Shown: positions 28,119 to 35,571 of the stretch, piece by piece
Position numbering within the stretch: position 1 is the first letter of the stretch
Layout: every line of letters begins with the position of its first letter
NCBI RefSeq assembly: GCF_002742625.1
Contig: NZ_PEBF01000001.1
Location: 806,001 to 870,000 of the forward strand
Reading direction: 5' to 3'
From: Caulobacter sp. FWC2
Lineage (GTDB): Bacteria > Pseudomonadota > Alphaproteobacteria > Caulobacterales > Caulobacteraceae
Length of the DNA: 64,000 bases
Position numbers and translations under genes: made by a program
The notes under the pieces: generated by a model
Databases searched by the model: none
Seen by the model: only the letters and a program-made list of their open reading frames with translations
What the model was told of the DNA's origin: nothing

Positions 28119-29405
28119 ATGGCCAATGTGACCGTCGTCGGCGCCCAGTGGGGCGATGAAGGCAAGGGCAAGATCGTCGACTGGCTCAGCAACCGAGCCG
28201 ATGTGGTCGTGCGCTTCCAGGGCGGCCACAACGCCGGCCACACGCTGGTGGTGGACGGCAAGGTCTACAAGCTGGCCCTGCTGCCGTCGGGCGTCGTGCA
28301 GGGCAAGCTTTCGGTGATCGGCAACGGCGTGGTGGTCGATCCCTGGCACCTGCTGGGCGAGATCGCCAAGATCGCCGAGCAGGGCGTGATCATCGGTCCC
28401 GACCTGCTGGTGCTGGCCGATAACGCCACCCTGATCCTGCCGCTGCACAAGGACCTGGATCAAGGTCGTGAAGCCGCGTCCAGCCAGAAGATCGGCACCA
28501 CCGGTCGCGGCATTGGCCCGGCCTATGAAGACAAGGTCGGCCGCCGCGCCATCCGCGTCGCCGATCTGGCCGATCCCGAAGCCCTGAGGCCCAAGATCGA
28601 GCGCCTGCTCAGCCACCACGGCGCCCTGCGTCGCGGCCTGGGCCTGCCCGAGGCCGACGGCGAGGCGCTGTTCAACCAGCTGATGGAGATCGCGCCGCAG
28701 ATCCTGGCCTATGCCCAGCCGGCCTGGCGCCTGCTGGACCAGGCCTACAAGGCCGGCAAGCGGATCCTGTTCGAAGGCGCGCAGGGCGCCCTGCTGGACG
28801 TCGATCACGGCACCTACCCGTTCGTCACCTCGTCCAACACCGTCGCCGGTCAGGCCGCCGCGGGTTCGGGCATGGGTCCGAAGGGGCCGGGCTATGTGCT
28901 GGGCATCGTCAAGGCCTACACCACCCGCGTCGGCGAGGGGCCGTTCGCCTGCGAGCTGGACGATGAGGTCGGCAAGCACCTGTCGACGGTCGGCCGCGAG
29001 GTCGGGGTCAATACCGGCCGCGCGCGCCGCTGCGGCTGGTTCGACGCGGTGCTGGTGCGCCAGTCCGTGGCCATCAACGGCATCGACGGCATCGCCCTGA
29101 CCAAGCTGGACGTGCTGGACGGCCTCAAGACCCTGAAGATCTGCGTCGGCTATCGGATCGGCGACCGCGAGGTCGACTATCTGCCGGCCGGGATGCGCGA
29201 CCAGGCCGCCGCCGTGCCGATCTACGAGGAGATGGAAGGCTGGAGCGAAAGCACCGCCGGCGCCCGCTCGTTCAAGGACCTCAACGCCAACGCCATCAAG
29301 TATGTGCGCCGGGTCGAGGAGCTGATCGGCGCGCCCGTCGCCCTGCTGTCGACCAGCCCCGAGCGCGACGACACCATCCTGATGCGCGACCCCTTCCAGG
29401 GTTGA
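28119..29405 (+). CDS. purA: Adenylosuccinate synthetase
   Basis: A 428-residue enzyme joining IMP and aspartate with GTP energy, the first step from IMP to AMP. ATG 28119 begins [20 protein letters not shown], whose GDEGKGK is the phosphate loop. GGHNAGHT contains the catalytic His, [13 protein letters not shown] binds IMP and [14 protein letters not shown] follows. The length is standard. No other pur gene is adjacent. Confidence 0.96.
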   Translation: MANVTVVGAQWGDEGKGKIVDWLSNRADVVVRFQGGHNAGHTLVVDGKVYKLALLPSGVVQGKLSVIGNGVVVDPWHLLGEIAKIAEQGVIIGPDLLVLADNATLILPLHKDLDQGREAASSQKIGTTGRGIGPAYEDKVGRRAIRVADLADPEALRPKIERLLSHHGALRRGLGLPEADGEALFNQLMEIAPQILAYAQPAWRLLDQAYKAGKRILFEGAQGALLDVDHGTYPFVTSSNTVAGQAAAGSGMGPKGPGYVLGIVKAYTTRVGEGPFACELDDEVGKHLSTVGREVGVNTGRARRCGWFDAVLVRQSVAINGIDGIALTKLDVLDGLKTLKICVGYRIGDREVDYLPAGMRDQAAAVPIYEEMEGWSESTAGARSFKDLNANAIKYVRRVEELIGAPVALLSTSPERDDTILMRDPFQG

Positions 29406-29542
29406 TCGCTCTACCGGGCTGATCCCAAGGGCGCCGCTCCATACTGGGGACGCGGCGCCCGAAAAGGCGCGAAGCTAGGCTGCCCAGTAAATGCTTGTGA
29501 ACCTTGTTCGTCGAAACTCCCCCGTAGAATCACCATGAAAGG

Positions 29543-31270
29543 GTGACCGTGGGGCTGCGCGAGTTTCTTGAGGACGGACAGGAAGGCGCGACGCTCGTCA
29601 TGAGCCAGCGCAGCTGGGTCGCGCGCCTGTCCGTCGTCGCCCTGGTCGGCGGTCTGCTCGCCTTCAATTTCGGCCTGAAGCCCGTCCTTCTTTGGGGCGG
29701 GGCCCATCTCATCCTGGAAAGCTGGCTGTTTTACATCCAGCGGACGTTCAAGCCGCGCGAGAGCGGTCGGACCGCCTTGCTGAGGCGGGTGGGACCGCCG
29801 GCGGCCTTCACCGCGGTCTGGTCCATCATGGCCTGCTGGAGCGCGCTGCACGGTCCGATGTCGATGCGGTTCGCGGCCCTGATCATTCTGTTCGGCATTA
29901 TCGTCGAGGGCCTGAAGTACGCCACGGTCAGCTGGTCCACGATGCTGACCTTTCTGCCTGCCCCGATCATCGCCCTGATCATGGCGCCGTTGCTGGCCCC
30001 GCGCTTCACGGTCTGGGACAAGGTCGTGGCCTTGGCGACGGTCGCGGGTCTGCTGGGCTACGCCTTCGACGCCGTGCGCGTCATGCGAAGCTCGGCCAAG
30101 GCGCGAGAACGCGCCGAGGCCCAGGCGCTGGACGCCAGTCGCGCAAAGTCGGCCTTCCTGGCGATGATGAGCCATGAGCTGCGCACGCCGATGAACGGGG
30201 TGCTGGGCCTGGCCCACGCCCTGCGCGGCACCAACCTCGACGCTCGCCAGGCGGAGTATCTGGACGCGATCGAGCAGTCGAGCCACGGCCTGATGACCAT
30301 TCTCAACGACATCCTCGATCTGTCGAAGGTCGAGGCCGGCAAGCTGACCCTCGTCGTCGCGCCATTCGACATCCGCAAGTCGGTTTCCCAGATCCGCCTG
30401 GTCTGGCGCGAGACGGCGCTGTTGAAGGGCGTCGAGCTGGCCGTCGAGATCGATCCGGCGACGCCGGCCTGGCTGGCGGGCGACGACATTCGCGTACGCC
30501 AGATCCTGCGCAATCTGATTTCCAACGCCCTGAAGTTCACCGACGCCGGCCGGGTCGTCATCCGCGTCGCGCCGAATGGCGCGGGCGACGGGATCGCCGT
30601 GTCCGTGTCCGACACCGGCGTGGGCATGGACGCCGAGCAGGTCGCCAAGCTTTTCACCCCGTTCGTCCAGGGCGACCGCACGACCGCCCGCCGGTTCGCC
30701 GGCACCGGCCTGGGCCTGGCGATCTGCCGACGCCTGGCCGAACAGATGGGGGGCCAGATCGACGTGGAGAGCACGCTGGGCGAGGGCTCGACCTTCACCG
30801 CCCGCCTGCCGCTGCCCGCCGCGGCGGCGCCGGGGGACGCGTCGAATGACGTGGCCGCCGACCTGACCGACGCGCGGGTGCTGGTCGTCGACGATAACGC
30901 CGTCAACCAGACCGTGGCCCGCGCCATCCTCGAAGCCGCCGGGGCCCTGGTGGCGACCGCCGCCGACGGCCATACGGCCCTGGCCCGCCTGCGGGTCGAG
31001 GACTTCGACGTCGTGCTGATGGATGTCCACATGCCGGTGATGGACGGTGTCGAGGCCGTGCGCCGCATCCGGGGGGGCGAGGGCGGCCGCGTCGATGTGC
31101 CGGTGGTGGCCCTGACCGCCGACGCCATGGTCGGCGACGCCGAGCGGCTGCTGGCCCAGGGCTTCGACGACGCTCATCCCAAGCCCATTCAGCCGGCCGG
31201 CCTGCTGATGACCGTGGCGAGGCTGCGCGGCGCGCCGTCGGCGCCCGAAGCGCTGAAAGCCGCGAGCTAA
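29543..31270 (+). CDS. Membrane hybrid histidine kinase
   Basis: A 575-residue protein from GTG 29543; ATG 29600 is an alternative start. The first 170 residues contain six hydrophobic helices in paired order and no extracytoplasmic sensor loop of note. The dimerisation domain has FLAMMSHELRTPMNG (phospho-His near residue 212). The ATPase domain shows ILRNLISNALKFTDAG, DTGVGM and GTGLGLAICRRLAEQMGG. A C-terminal receiver follows with VVDDN, VLMDVHMPVMDG (phospho-Asp) and HPKPI. No cognate response regulator or phosphotransferase is adjacent, so the signal and output are unknown. It is convergent with a LysR gene. Confidence 0.9.
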   Translation: MTVGLREFLEDGQEGATLVMSQRSWVARLSVVALVGGLLAFNFGLKPVLLWGGAHLILESWLFYIQRTFKPRESGRTALLRRVGPPAAFTAVWSIMACWSALHGPMSMRFAALIILFGIIVEGLKYATVSWSTMLTFLPAPIIALIMAPLLAPRFTVWDKVVALATVAGLLGYAFDAVRVMRSSAKARERAEAQALDASRAKSAFLAMMSHELRTPMNGVLGLAHALRGTNLDARQAEYLDAIEQSSHGLMTILNDILDLSKVEAGKLTLVVAPFDIRKSVSQIRLVWRETALLKGVELAVEIDPATPAWLAGDDIRVRQILRNLISNALKFTDAGRVVIRVAPNGAGDGIAVSVSDTGVGMDAEQVAKLFTPFVQGDRTTARRFAGTGLGLAICRRLAEQMGGQIDVESTLGEGSTFTARLPLPAAAAPGDASNDVAADLTDARVLVVDDNAVNQTVARAILEAAGALVATAADGHTALARLRVEDFDVVLMDVHMPVMDGVEAVRRIRGGEGGRVDVPVVALTADAMVGDAERLLAQGFDDAHPKPIQPAGLLMTVARLRGAPSAPEALKAAS

Positions 31271-31273
31271 CGC

Positions 31274-32167
31274 CTATCCCTCGATATAGCCGGCCAGTTC
31301 TTCCGGTGCGCCGGTCGGAAAGGCTGTCTTCAGATGCTCCAGGAAGGCGGCGACACGGGCGCTGAGCAGCCGCCGGGACGGGTACAGCGCCCAGAGCGCG
31401 ATCTCCGATCCGGCGACGTCACCCCAAGTCGCTAGCCGGCCGGCGTCAAGGTCGTGACCGACCAGGGAAATGGGCAGGCGCGCGATCCCCACGCCCGCCC
31501 GTACGGCGTCGCGGACCATGATCAGCGACGAAAGCCGCAGGACGGGCTCGACCGCGATCCGGAACGGACCTTGCGAGGTCACCGTGTCCCAGGTCTCGGC
31601 GTCGTCCCCGCCTCCGCGCACCACGGCGCGAACCGGCGCGGCGTCATGGGGACGGGCCAGGTCCGGATGGCCGACGACCACCAGCCGATCGCGCAGGATG
31701 ATGCGGCCGATGAGCCCCGCGTCGGGGTTCGGGTTTACCCGGATCACCAGGTCGTAGCCCTCCTCGACCATGTCGACCGGACGATCGTCGGTCGTCACTT
31801 CCAGCCGCACCTCCGGGAAGGCGCGTGCGAATTCAGCTGCCAGCCGGCCCATGGCGGTCTGGGAGAACAGCAACGGCGCGCTGACCCGAAGGCGGCCGCG
31901 CGGCGTCCCGCCGCCAGAAGCGATCGCGGCGGCGGCCTCGTCCAATTCGGCGAGCAGGGCGCCCGTGCGGGCGAACAGGGCCCGCCCTTCCTCCGTGAGC
32001 TTCAGCGTGCGACCGCCACGTTCGAACAGGCGCAGGTCGAGGCCGGCTTCCAGGTCTGACACCCGCCGCGACAGCGTGGCCTTGGGTCGGCCGGTCTCGC
32101 GCGCGGCGCGGCCGAAGCCGCCATGGCGAGCAACCAGGTTAAAATCGGCGAGGGCCAGCAAGTCCAT
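31274..32167 (-). CDS. LysR-family regulator
   Basis: A 297-residue LysR protein from ATG 32167. HTH at residues 3-60 (ALADFNLVARHGGFGRAARE, ATLSRRVSDLEAGLDLRLFE), then a two-lobed effector domain (RLRVSAPLLFSQTAMGRLAA). It is divergent from an NmrA-like gene with a 106-bp gap, the usual regulator-target layout. Its start region is AT-richer than the surroundings and contains ATTGGT near the middle, but I see no clean operator. Confidence 0.85.
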   Translation of the reverse strand: MDLLALADFNLVARHGGFGRAARETGRPKATLSRRVSDLEAGLDLRLFERGGRTLKLTEEGRALFARTGALLAELDEAAAAIASGGGTPRGRLRVSAPLLFSQTAMGRLAAEFARAFPEVRLEVTTDDRPVDMVEEGYDLVIRVNPNPDAGLIGRIILRDRLVVVGHPDLARPHDAAPVRAVVRGGGDDAETWDTVTSQGPFRIAVEPVLRLSSLIMVRDAVRAGVGIARLPISLVGHDLDAGRLATWGDVAGSEIALWALYPSRRLLSARVAAFLEHLKTAFPTGAPEELAGYIEG

Positions 32168-32273
32168 CTGTTCCACCAATGAGACGGTGTGTCTAGATAT
32201 AGCGACTATTGGTCCGTCTGTGGATCGATCATTTCTGTGGGCGTCAAACGACTTCAACCCCGGAGATTTTCCC

Positions 32274-33143
32274 ATGACCATCCTCGTCACCGGCGCCACC
32301 GGCCGTGTCGGCCGCCACGTCGTCCAGCAACTGATCCAGCGCGGCGCCAAGGTCCGCGTCCTGGTTCGCGATCCGGCCAAGGCCGACGTCCCGAACGGGG
32401 TCGAGATCGCCAAGGGCGACCTGCTCGACATCGAATCCCTGCGCGCGGCCTTCAAGGGCGTGCGAACGGTGTTCCTGCTCAACGCCGTCGCGGGCGACGA
32501 ATTCACCCAGGCGCTGATCACCCTGAACATCGCCCGGGAGTGCGGCGTCGATCGGATCGTCTACCTGTCGGTGCTGCACGCCGATCGCTTCGTGAACGTG
32601 CCGCATTTCGCCGTGAAGTTCGGCGCGGAGCGGATGATCGAGCAGATGGGCTTTTCCGCCACGATCCTGCGGCCAGCCTACTTCATCGACAACGACCTGA
32701 CGATCAAGGACGTGGTCCTGAACCACGGCGTCTATCCGATGCCGGTCGGCGGCAAGGGCGTCGCCATGATCGACGCGCGCGACATCGCCGAGGTCGCCGC
32801 GATCGAGCTGATCCGCCACGACCAGGCGCCGGAGAAGCTGCCGGTCGAGACCCTCAACCTGGTCGGTCCCGACACGCTGACGGGCGCGGACGTGGCGGCG
32901 ATCTGGTCGGACGTTCTGGGCCGCCCGGTCGTGTATGGCGGCGATGACCCCAGCGGGTTCGAGCAGACCGCGTCGGCCTTCATGCCCAAGTGGATGGCCT
33001 ATGAGATGCGCCTGATGGCCGAACGCTTTGTCAGCGACGGCATGATCCCCGAAACGGGCGACGTCGAGCGTCTGACCCGCATCCTGGGTCGCCCGCTGCG
33101 CGCCTATCGTGACTTCGCGGCGCGTATCGCCGCGGCGACCTGA
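32274..33143 (+). CDS. NmrA-like NAD(P)-binding protein
   Basis: A 289-residue atypical SDR. The N-terminal ILVTGATGRVGRHVVQQL holds the TGxxGxxG cofactor motif, followed by VRVLVRDPAKAD with Arg residues suggesting NADPH. KGDLLDIESLRAAFKG and ILRPAYFIDN are typical NmrA/QOR2 segments. The catalytic Tyr-Lys of classical SDRs is not in place, as usual for NmrA-like redox sensors and quinone reductase-like proteins. It is probably controlled by the divergent LysR. Confidence 0.85.
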   Translation: MTILVTGATGRVGRHVVQQLIQRGAKVRVLVRDPAKADVPNGVEIAKGDLLDIESLRAAFKGVRTVFLLNAVAGDEFTQALITLNIARECGVDRIVYLSVLHADRFVNVPHFAVKFGAERMIEQMGFSATILRPAYFIDNDLTIKDVVLNHGVYPMPVGGKGVAMIDARDIAEVAAIELIRHDQAPEKLPVETLNLVGPDTLTGADVAAIWSDVLGRPVVYGGDDPSGFEQTASAFMPKWMAYEMRLMAERFVSDGMIPETGDVERLTRILGRPLRAYRDFAARIAAAT

Positions 33144-33237
33144 CCTCTAAGCGCGGCATTGGGGGCGTGGAATGTGGGGCGAGCTCTGGAACCTCGTCCC
33201 CACTTCCGGTTGCGTGTGATTGATCGAACATCGTTTG

Positions 33238-33253
33238 GTTAGCGTTTGTTAGC
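33238..33253. promoter_or_regulatory. Tandem GTTAGC direct repeat
   Basis: GTTAGC at 33238-33243 and 33248-33253, ten bases apart, about 42 bp before the GTG start at 33295. One-turn spacing suggests two half-sites of a DNA-binding protein. It does not match the CtrA consensus. Confidence 0.35.
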
Positions 33254-33294
33254 CACCCCGGGCTTATGACGGCTTGTCTACACAAGGGGTTTCC

Positions 33295-34449
33295 GTGTCC
33301 GCAATCGCGCGTCGCCGCCAGCTGAAGCCGATCCACAAGTCCGATCGGATGATGCGCAGCCTGCGCGCCCTGGAGCGCACGGCCTCGACCAGCCGTGTCC
33401 TGAACCTGCTGGCCGTCGAGGCCGAGAGCGCGCATCGGCCCGAATACGCCCAGGCCCCGCTGTTCCGGAACCGGACCCTGAACACCGCCATCGTGCTGAA
33501 GCACCGCCTGCGCAACGACGACATCTACCTGTTCGACGAAGCTCGGCCGACGGCGACCAAGATCATCATCCCGTTCGACCGCAAGGACCTGGGCCTGGGC
33601 GGCCAGTCGGTGTTCGTCGGCCAGCGCGGCTGGGCCGACCTGGTGGTCGGGGCCTGCAACGCCGCGGGCGACATGAGCCGCGATCTGGCCACTCTGCGCC
33701 TGATCGATATGTTGCCGTCGCTGGATCCGTTCCTGTTGCGCGAGCACCTGCGCCGCCACGGCGTGCTGGTCGCCAACTGTTATTTCGCCCTGTCGATGGC
33801 CGACTACGAGAACATGCAGGGTTTCGTGACCCTGGAAATCTCGCGGCTGATCGAACTGGCCTATCGTGGATCCAGCAGTGTCGGGGTCGGCCGCGCCCAC
33901 GCCGCGCGCCTTGTCGAAGCCCTGTTGTCGACCGACGTCGACGAGCGCCTGGAGCCGCTGCGCGACACCCTCGTCATGGAGGGCGAGAGCTTCAAGGAAG
34001 GCGTCTTCAGCTGGAAGGGCTTCCTCTACTACAAGTGGATGCTGACCAAGCTGTGGCCGCAGCTGACCACGGTGGGCCGGGAGATCGGCCGCCTGATCGT
34101 CACCGGCAACCGGGACGCCGAGACCGCCAAGTTCCTGGATGACTCCCGCCGTCGCCTGCAGGGCGCGGTGCTGGTCGAGCGCTCGGCGATCATGCGCACG
34201 CTGAAGGTCTATGACGACGCTTTCGAGGACCTGATCGAGAATGGCCGTCCGACAGCCTTCCGCGACTTCCTGCTGCGGGCGCCGGAAATGTTCCTGTCGC
34301 TGGGCGAGCGGGTGGGGGTGATCTCCCACATCTCCAGCTACTGGCGTTACCGCTTCCCGCAGAATGAGCCGCTGACGATCGACGTCGAGGAGGCCATCGA
34401 TATCCTGATGGACTTCGAGGCGGGCCTGTCGGTGCCCTTGGCCATCTAG
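33295..34449 (+). CDS. Conserved-looking protein of unknown function
   Basis: A 384-residue soluble protein. GTG 33295 is preferred because AAGGGG lies seven bases upstream; the frame extends to a TTG at 33274. The N terminus is very basic (ARRRQLKPIHKSDRMMRSLR). The body is mixed alpha/beta with no membrane segment, no signal peptide and no cofactor or nucleotide motif I can name. The C-terminal half is mostly helical (YKWMLTKLWPQLTTVGREIG). The codon use is like that of its neighbours. The receiver-domain gene follows 102 bp later on the same strand, so a functional link is possible. Confidence 0.6.
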   Translation: MSAIARRRQLKPIHKSDRMMRSLRALERTASTSRVLNLLAVEAESAHRPEYAQAPLFRNRTLNTAIVLKHRLRNDDIYLFDEARPTATKIIIPFDRKDLGLGGQSVFVGQRGWADLVVGACNAAGDMSRDLATLRLIDMLPSLDPFLLREHLRRHGVLVANCYFALSMADYENMQGFVTLEISRLIELAYRGSSSVGVGRAHAARLVEALLSTDVDERLEPLRDTLVMEGESFKEGVFSWKGFLYYKWMLTKLWPQLTTVGREIGRLIVTGNRDAETAKFLDDSRRRLQGAVLVERSAIMRTLKVYDDAFEDLIENGRPTAFRDFLLRAPEMFLSLGERVGVISHISSYWRYRFPQNEPLTIDVEEAIDILMDFEAGLSVPLAI

Positions 34450-34551
34450 GGGCGCCTGGCGAACCGATGCGCTCGATCGTGATCAATCCTAAGCGGATTT
34501 TTACATTCTGGGTCTAACGGTCGATGTCTAGTTTCGAGGAGTCTGTCGTCC

Positions 34552-35355
34552 GTGTTCGACGGTAACGTCCGCACAATCCAGCGTGTCGCCGCCAAGGTGC
34601 AGCGCGTGATGGTCGTCGACCCCAACCCGGCGACGGCGCGCCTGCTGGCCGAACATCTGCGTCCCCTGGGCGGGGTGCAGATCTTCGCCGCCCCGTCGGC
34701 GGAGAAGGGCTACGCCATGGCTCGCGCCACGGACCCCCAGCTCATCTTCGTCGAGCACAATCAGGGCGGCGTCGACGGCCTGGCCTTCACCCGCAAGATC
34801 CGCCGCAGCGACCTGATGTGCCGCCAGGCCCCGGTGATCATCTGCACGGCCGAAGCCACCGCCGAAGCGATCTTCGGCGCGCGCGACGCCGGGGTGCACG
34901 AGTTCATGCGCAAGCCGTTCAATCTGGGCGACCTTGAGCGCCGTCTGGAGGCGGTGACCCTGAAACCGCGCGACTGGATCGAGGCCGTGGCCTATGTCGG
35001 CCCCGACCGCCGCCGCTTCAACTCGGCCGACTACAAGGGTCCGCGCAAGCGCAAGGCCGATGGGGCCGGCACGCCCGCCGCGCGCCTGTCCCAGGCCCTG
35101 CGCATCGTCAAGTCCGCCGCCACCGCGCTGGACAGCGATCCGGCCCAGGCCCGCCGAGCCCTGGTCGCCCAGGCGGTCGAGCTGCGCAAGGTCGGCGAGG
35201 CCGTCAAGGATAGCCGCCTGATCGAGGCCGCTGCGGCCCTCGAGACCTGCATGGGCGCCGACATGTCCGGAACCGCCGCCCGCGGCGAACTGGTCAAGCG
35301 TATCGACGCCCTGCTGGGCTTCATGACCGGCGAAGGCGCCGTCCGAGCGGCCTGA
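34552..35355 (+). CDS. Atypical receiver-domain protein (phospho-Asp replaced by Glu)
   Basis: A 267-residue protein from GTG 34552. Residues 15-135 form a CheY-like receiver: VMVVDPNP (one acidic residue where two are usual), LIFVEHNQGGVDG where Glu occupies the phosphoacceptor Asp site, CTAEA (the Thr switch) and MRKPF (the conserved Lys). After it comes YVGPDRRRFN followed by a basic GPRKRKAD stretch, and a helical C-terminal domain of about 90 residues (LRIVKSAATALDSDPAQARR). No DNA-binding or enzyme domain is recognised. Glu may mimic the phosphorylated state. A strong terminator follows. Confidence 0.8.
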   Translation: MFDGNVRTIQRVAAKVQRVMVVDPNPATARLLAEHLRPLGGVQIFAAPSAEKGYAMARATDPQLIFVEHNQGGVDGLAFTRKIRRSDLMCRQAPVIICTAEATAEAIFGARDAGVHEFMRKPFNLGDLERRLEAVTLKPRDWIEAVAYVGPDRRRFNSADYKGPRKRKADGAGTPAARLSQALRIVKSAATALDSDPAQARRALVAQAVELRKVGEAVKDSRLIEAAAALETCMGADMSGTAARGELVKRIDALLGFMTGEGAVRAA

Positions 35356-35392
35356 GATCTTCCCCCGTTGCTTGGGAGAAGCAAACACATGC

Positions 35393-35431
35393 AAAGGCGG
35401 CGTCCAGCGGGCGCCGCCTTTGTTGTTTTCT
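35393..35431 (+). terminator. Rho-independent terminator after the receiver gene
   Basis: AAAGGCGGCG (35393-35402) pairs with CGCCGCCTTT (35412-35421) and is followed by GTTGTTTT. Ten-pair stem with a short loop. Confidence 0.8.
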
Positions 35432-35571
35432 GGTTTGTGGCGGAACCCTGTCAAATTATGTCGTCATAAAGGCGTCATTGTTTCGTCGCGGAGACGAGAC
35501 GCCCGGCCGCTAAGGCCTCCCTCACAGAAGCTCGAAAGTCGCGCGAAGTCGCGACGGCACTGGGGGTACTC

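Noticed and set aside
33238..33253. CtrA binding site before the unknown gene
   Set aside because: The spacing and half-sites (GTTAGC repeated) do not give TTAA-7-TTAA.
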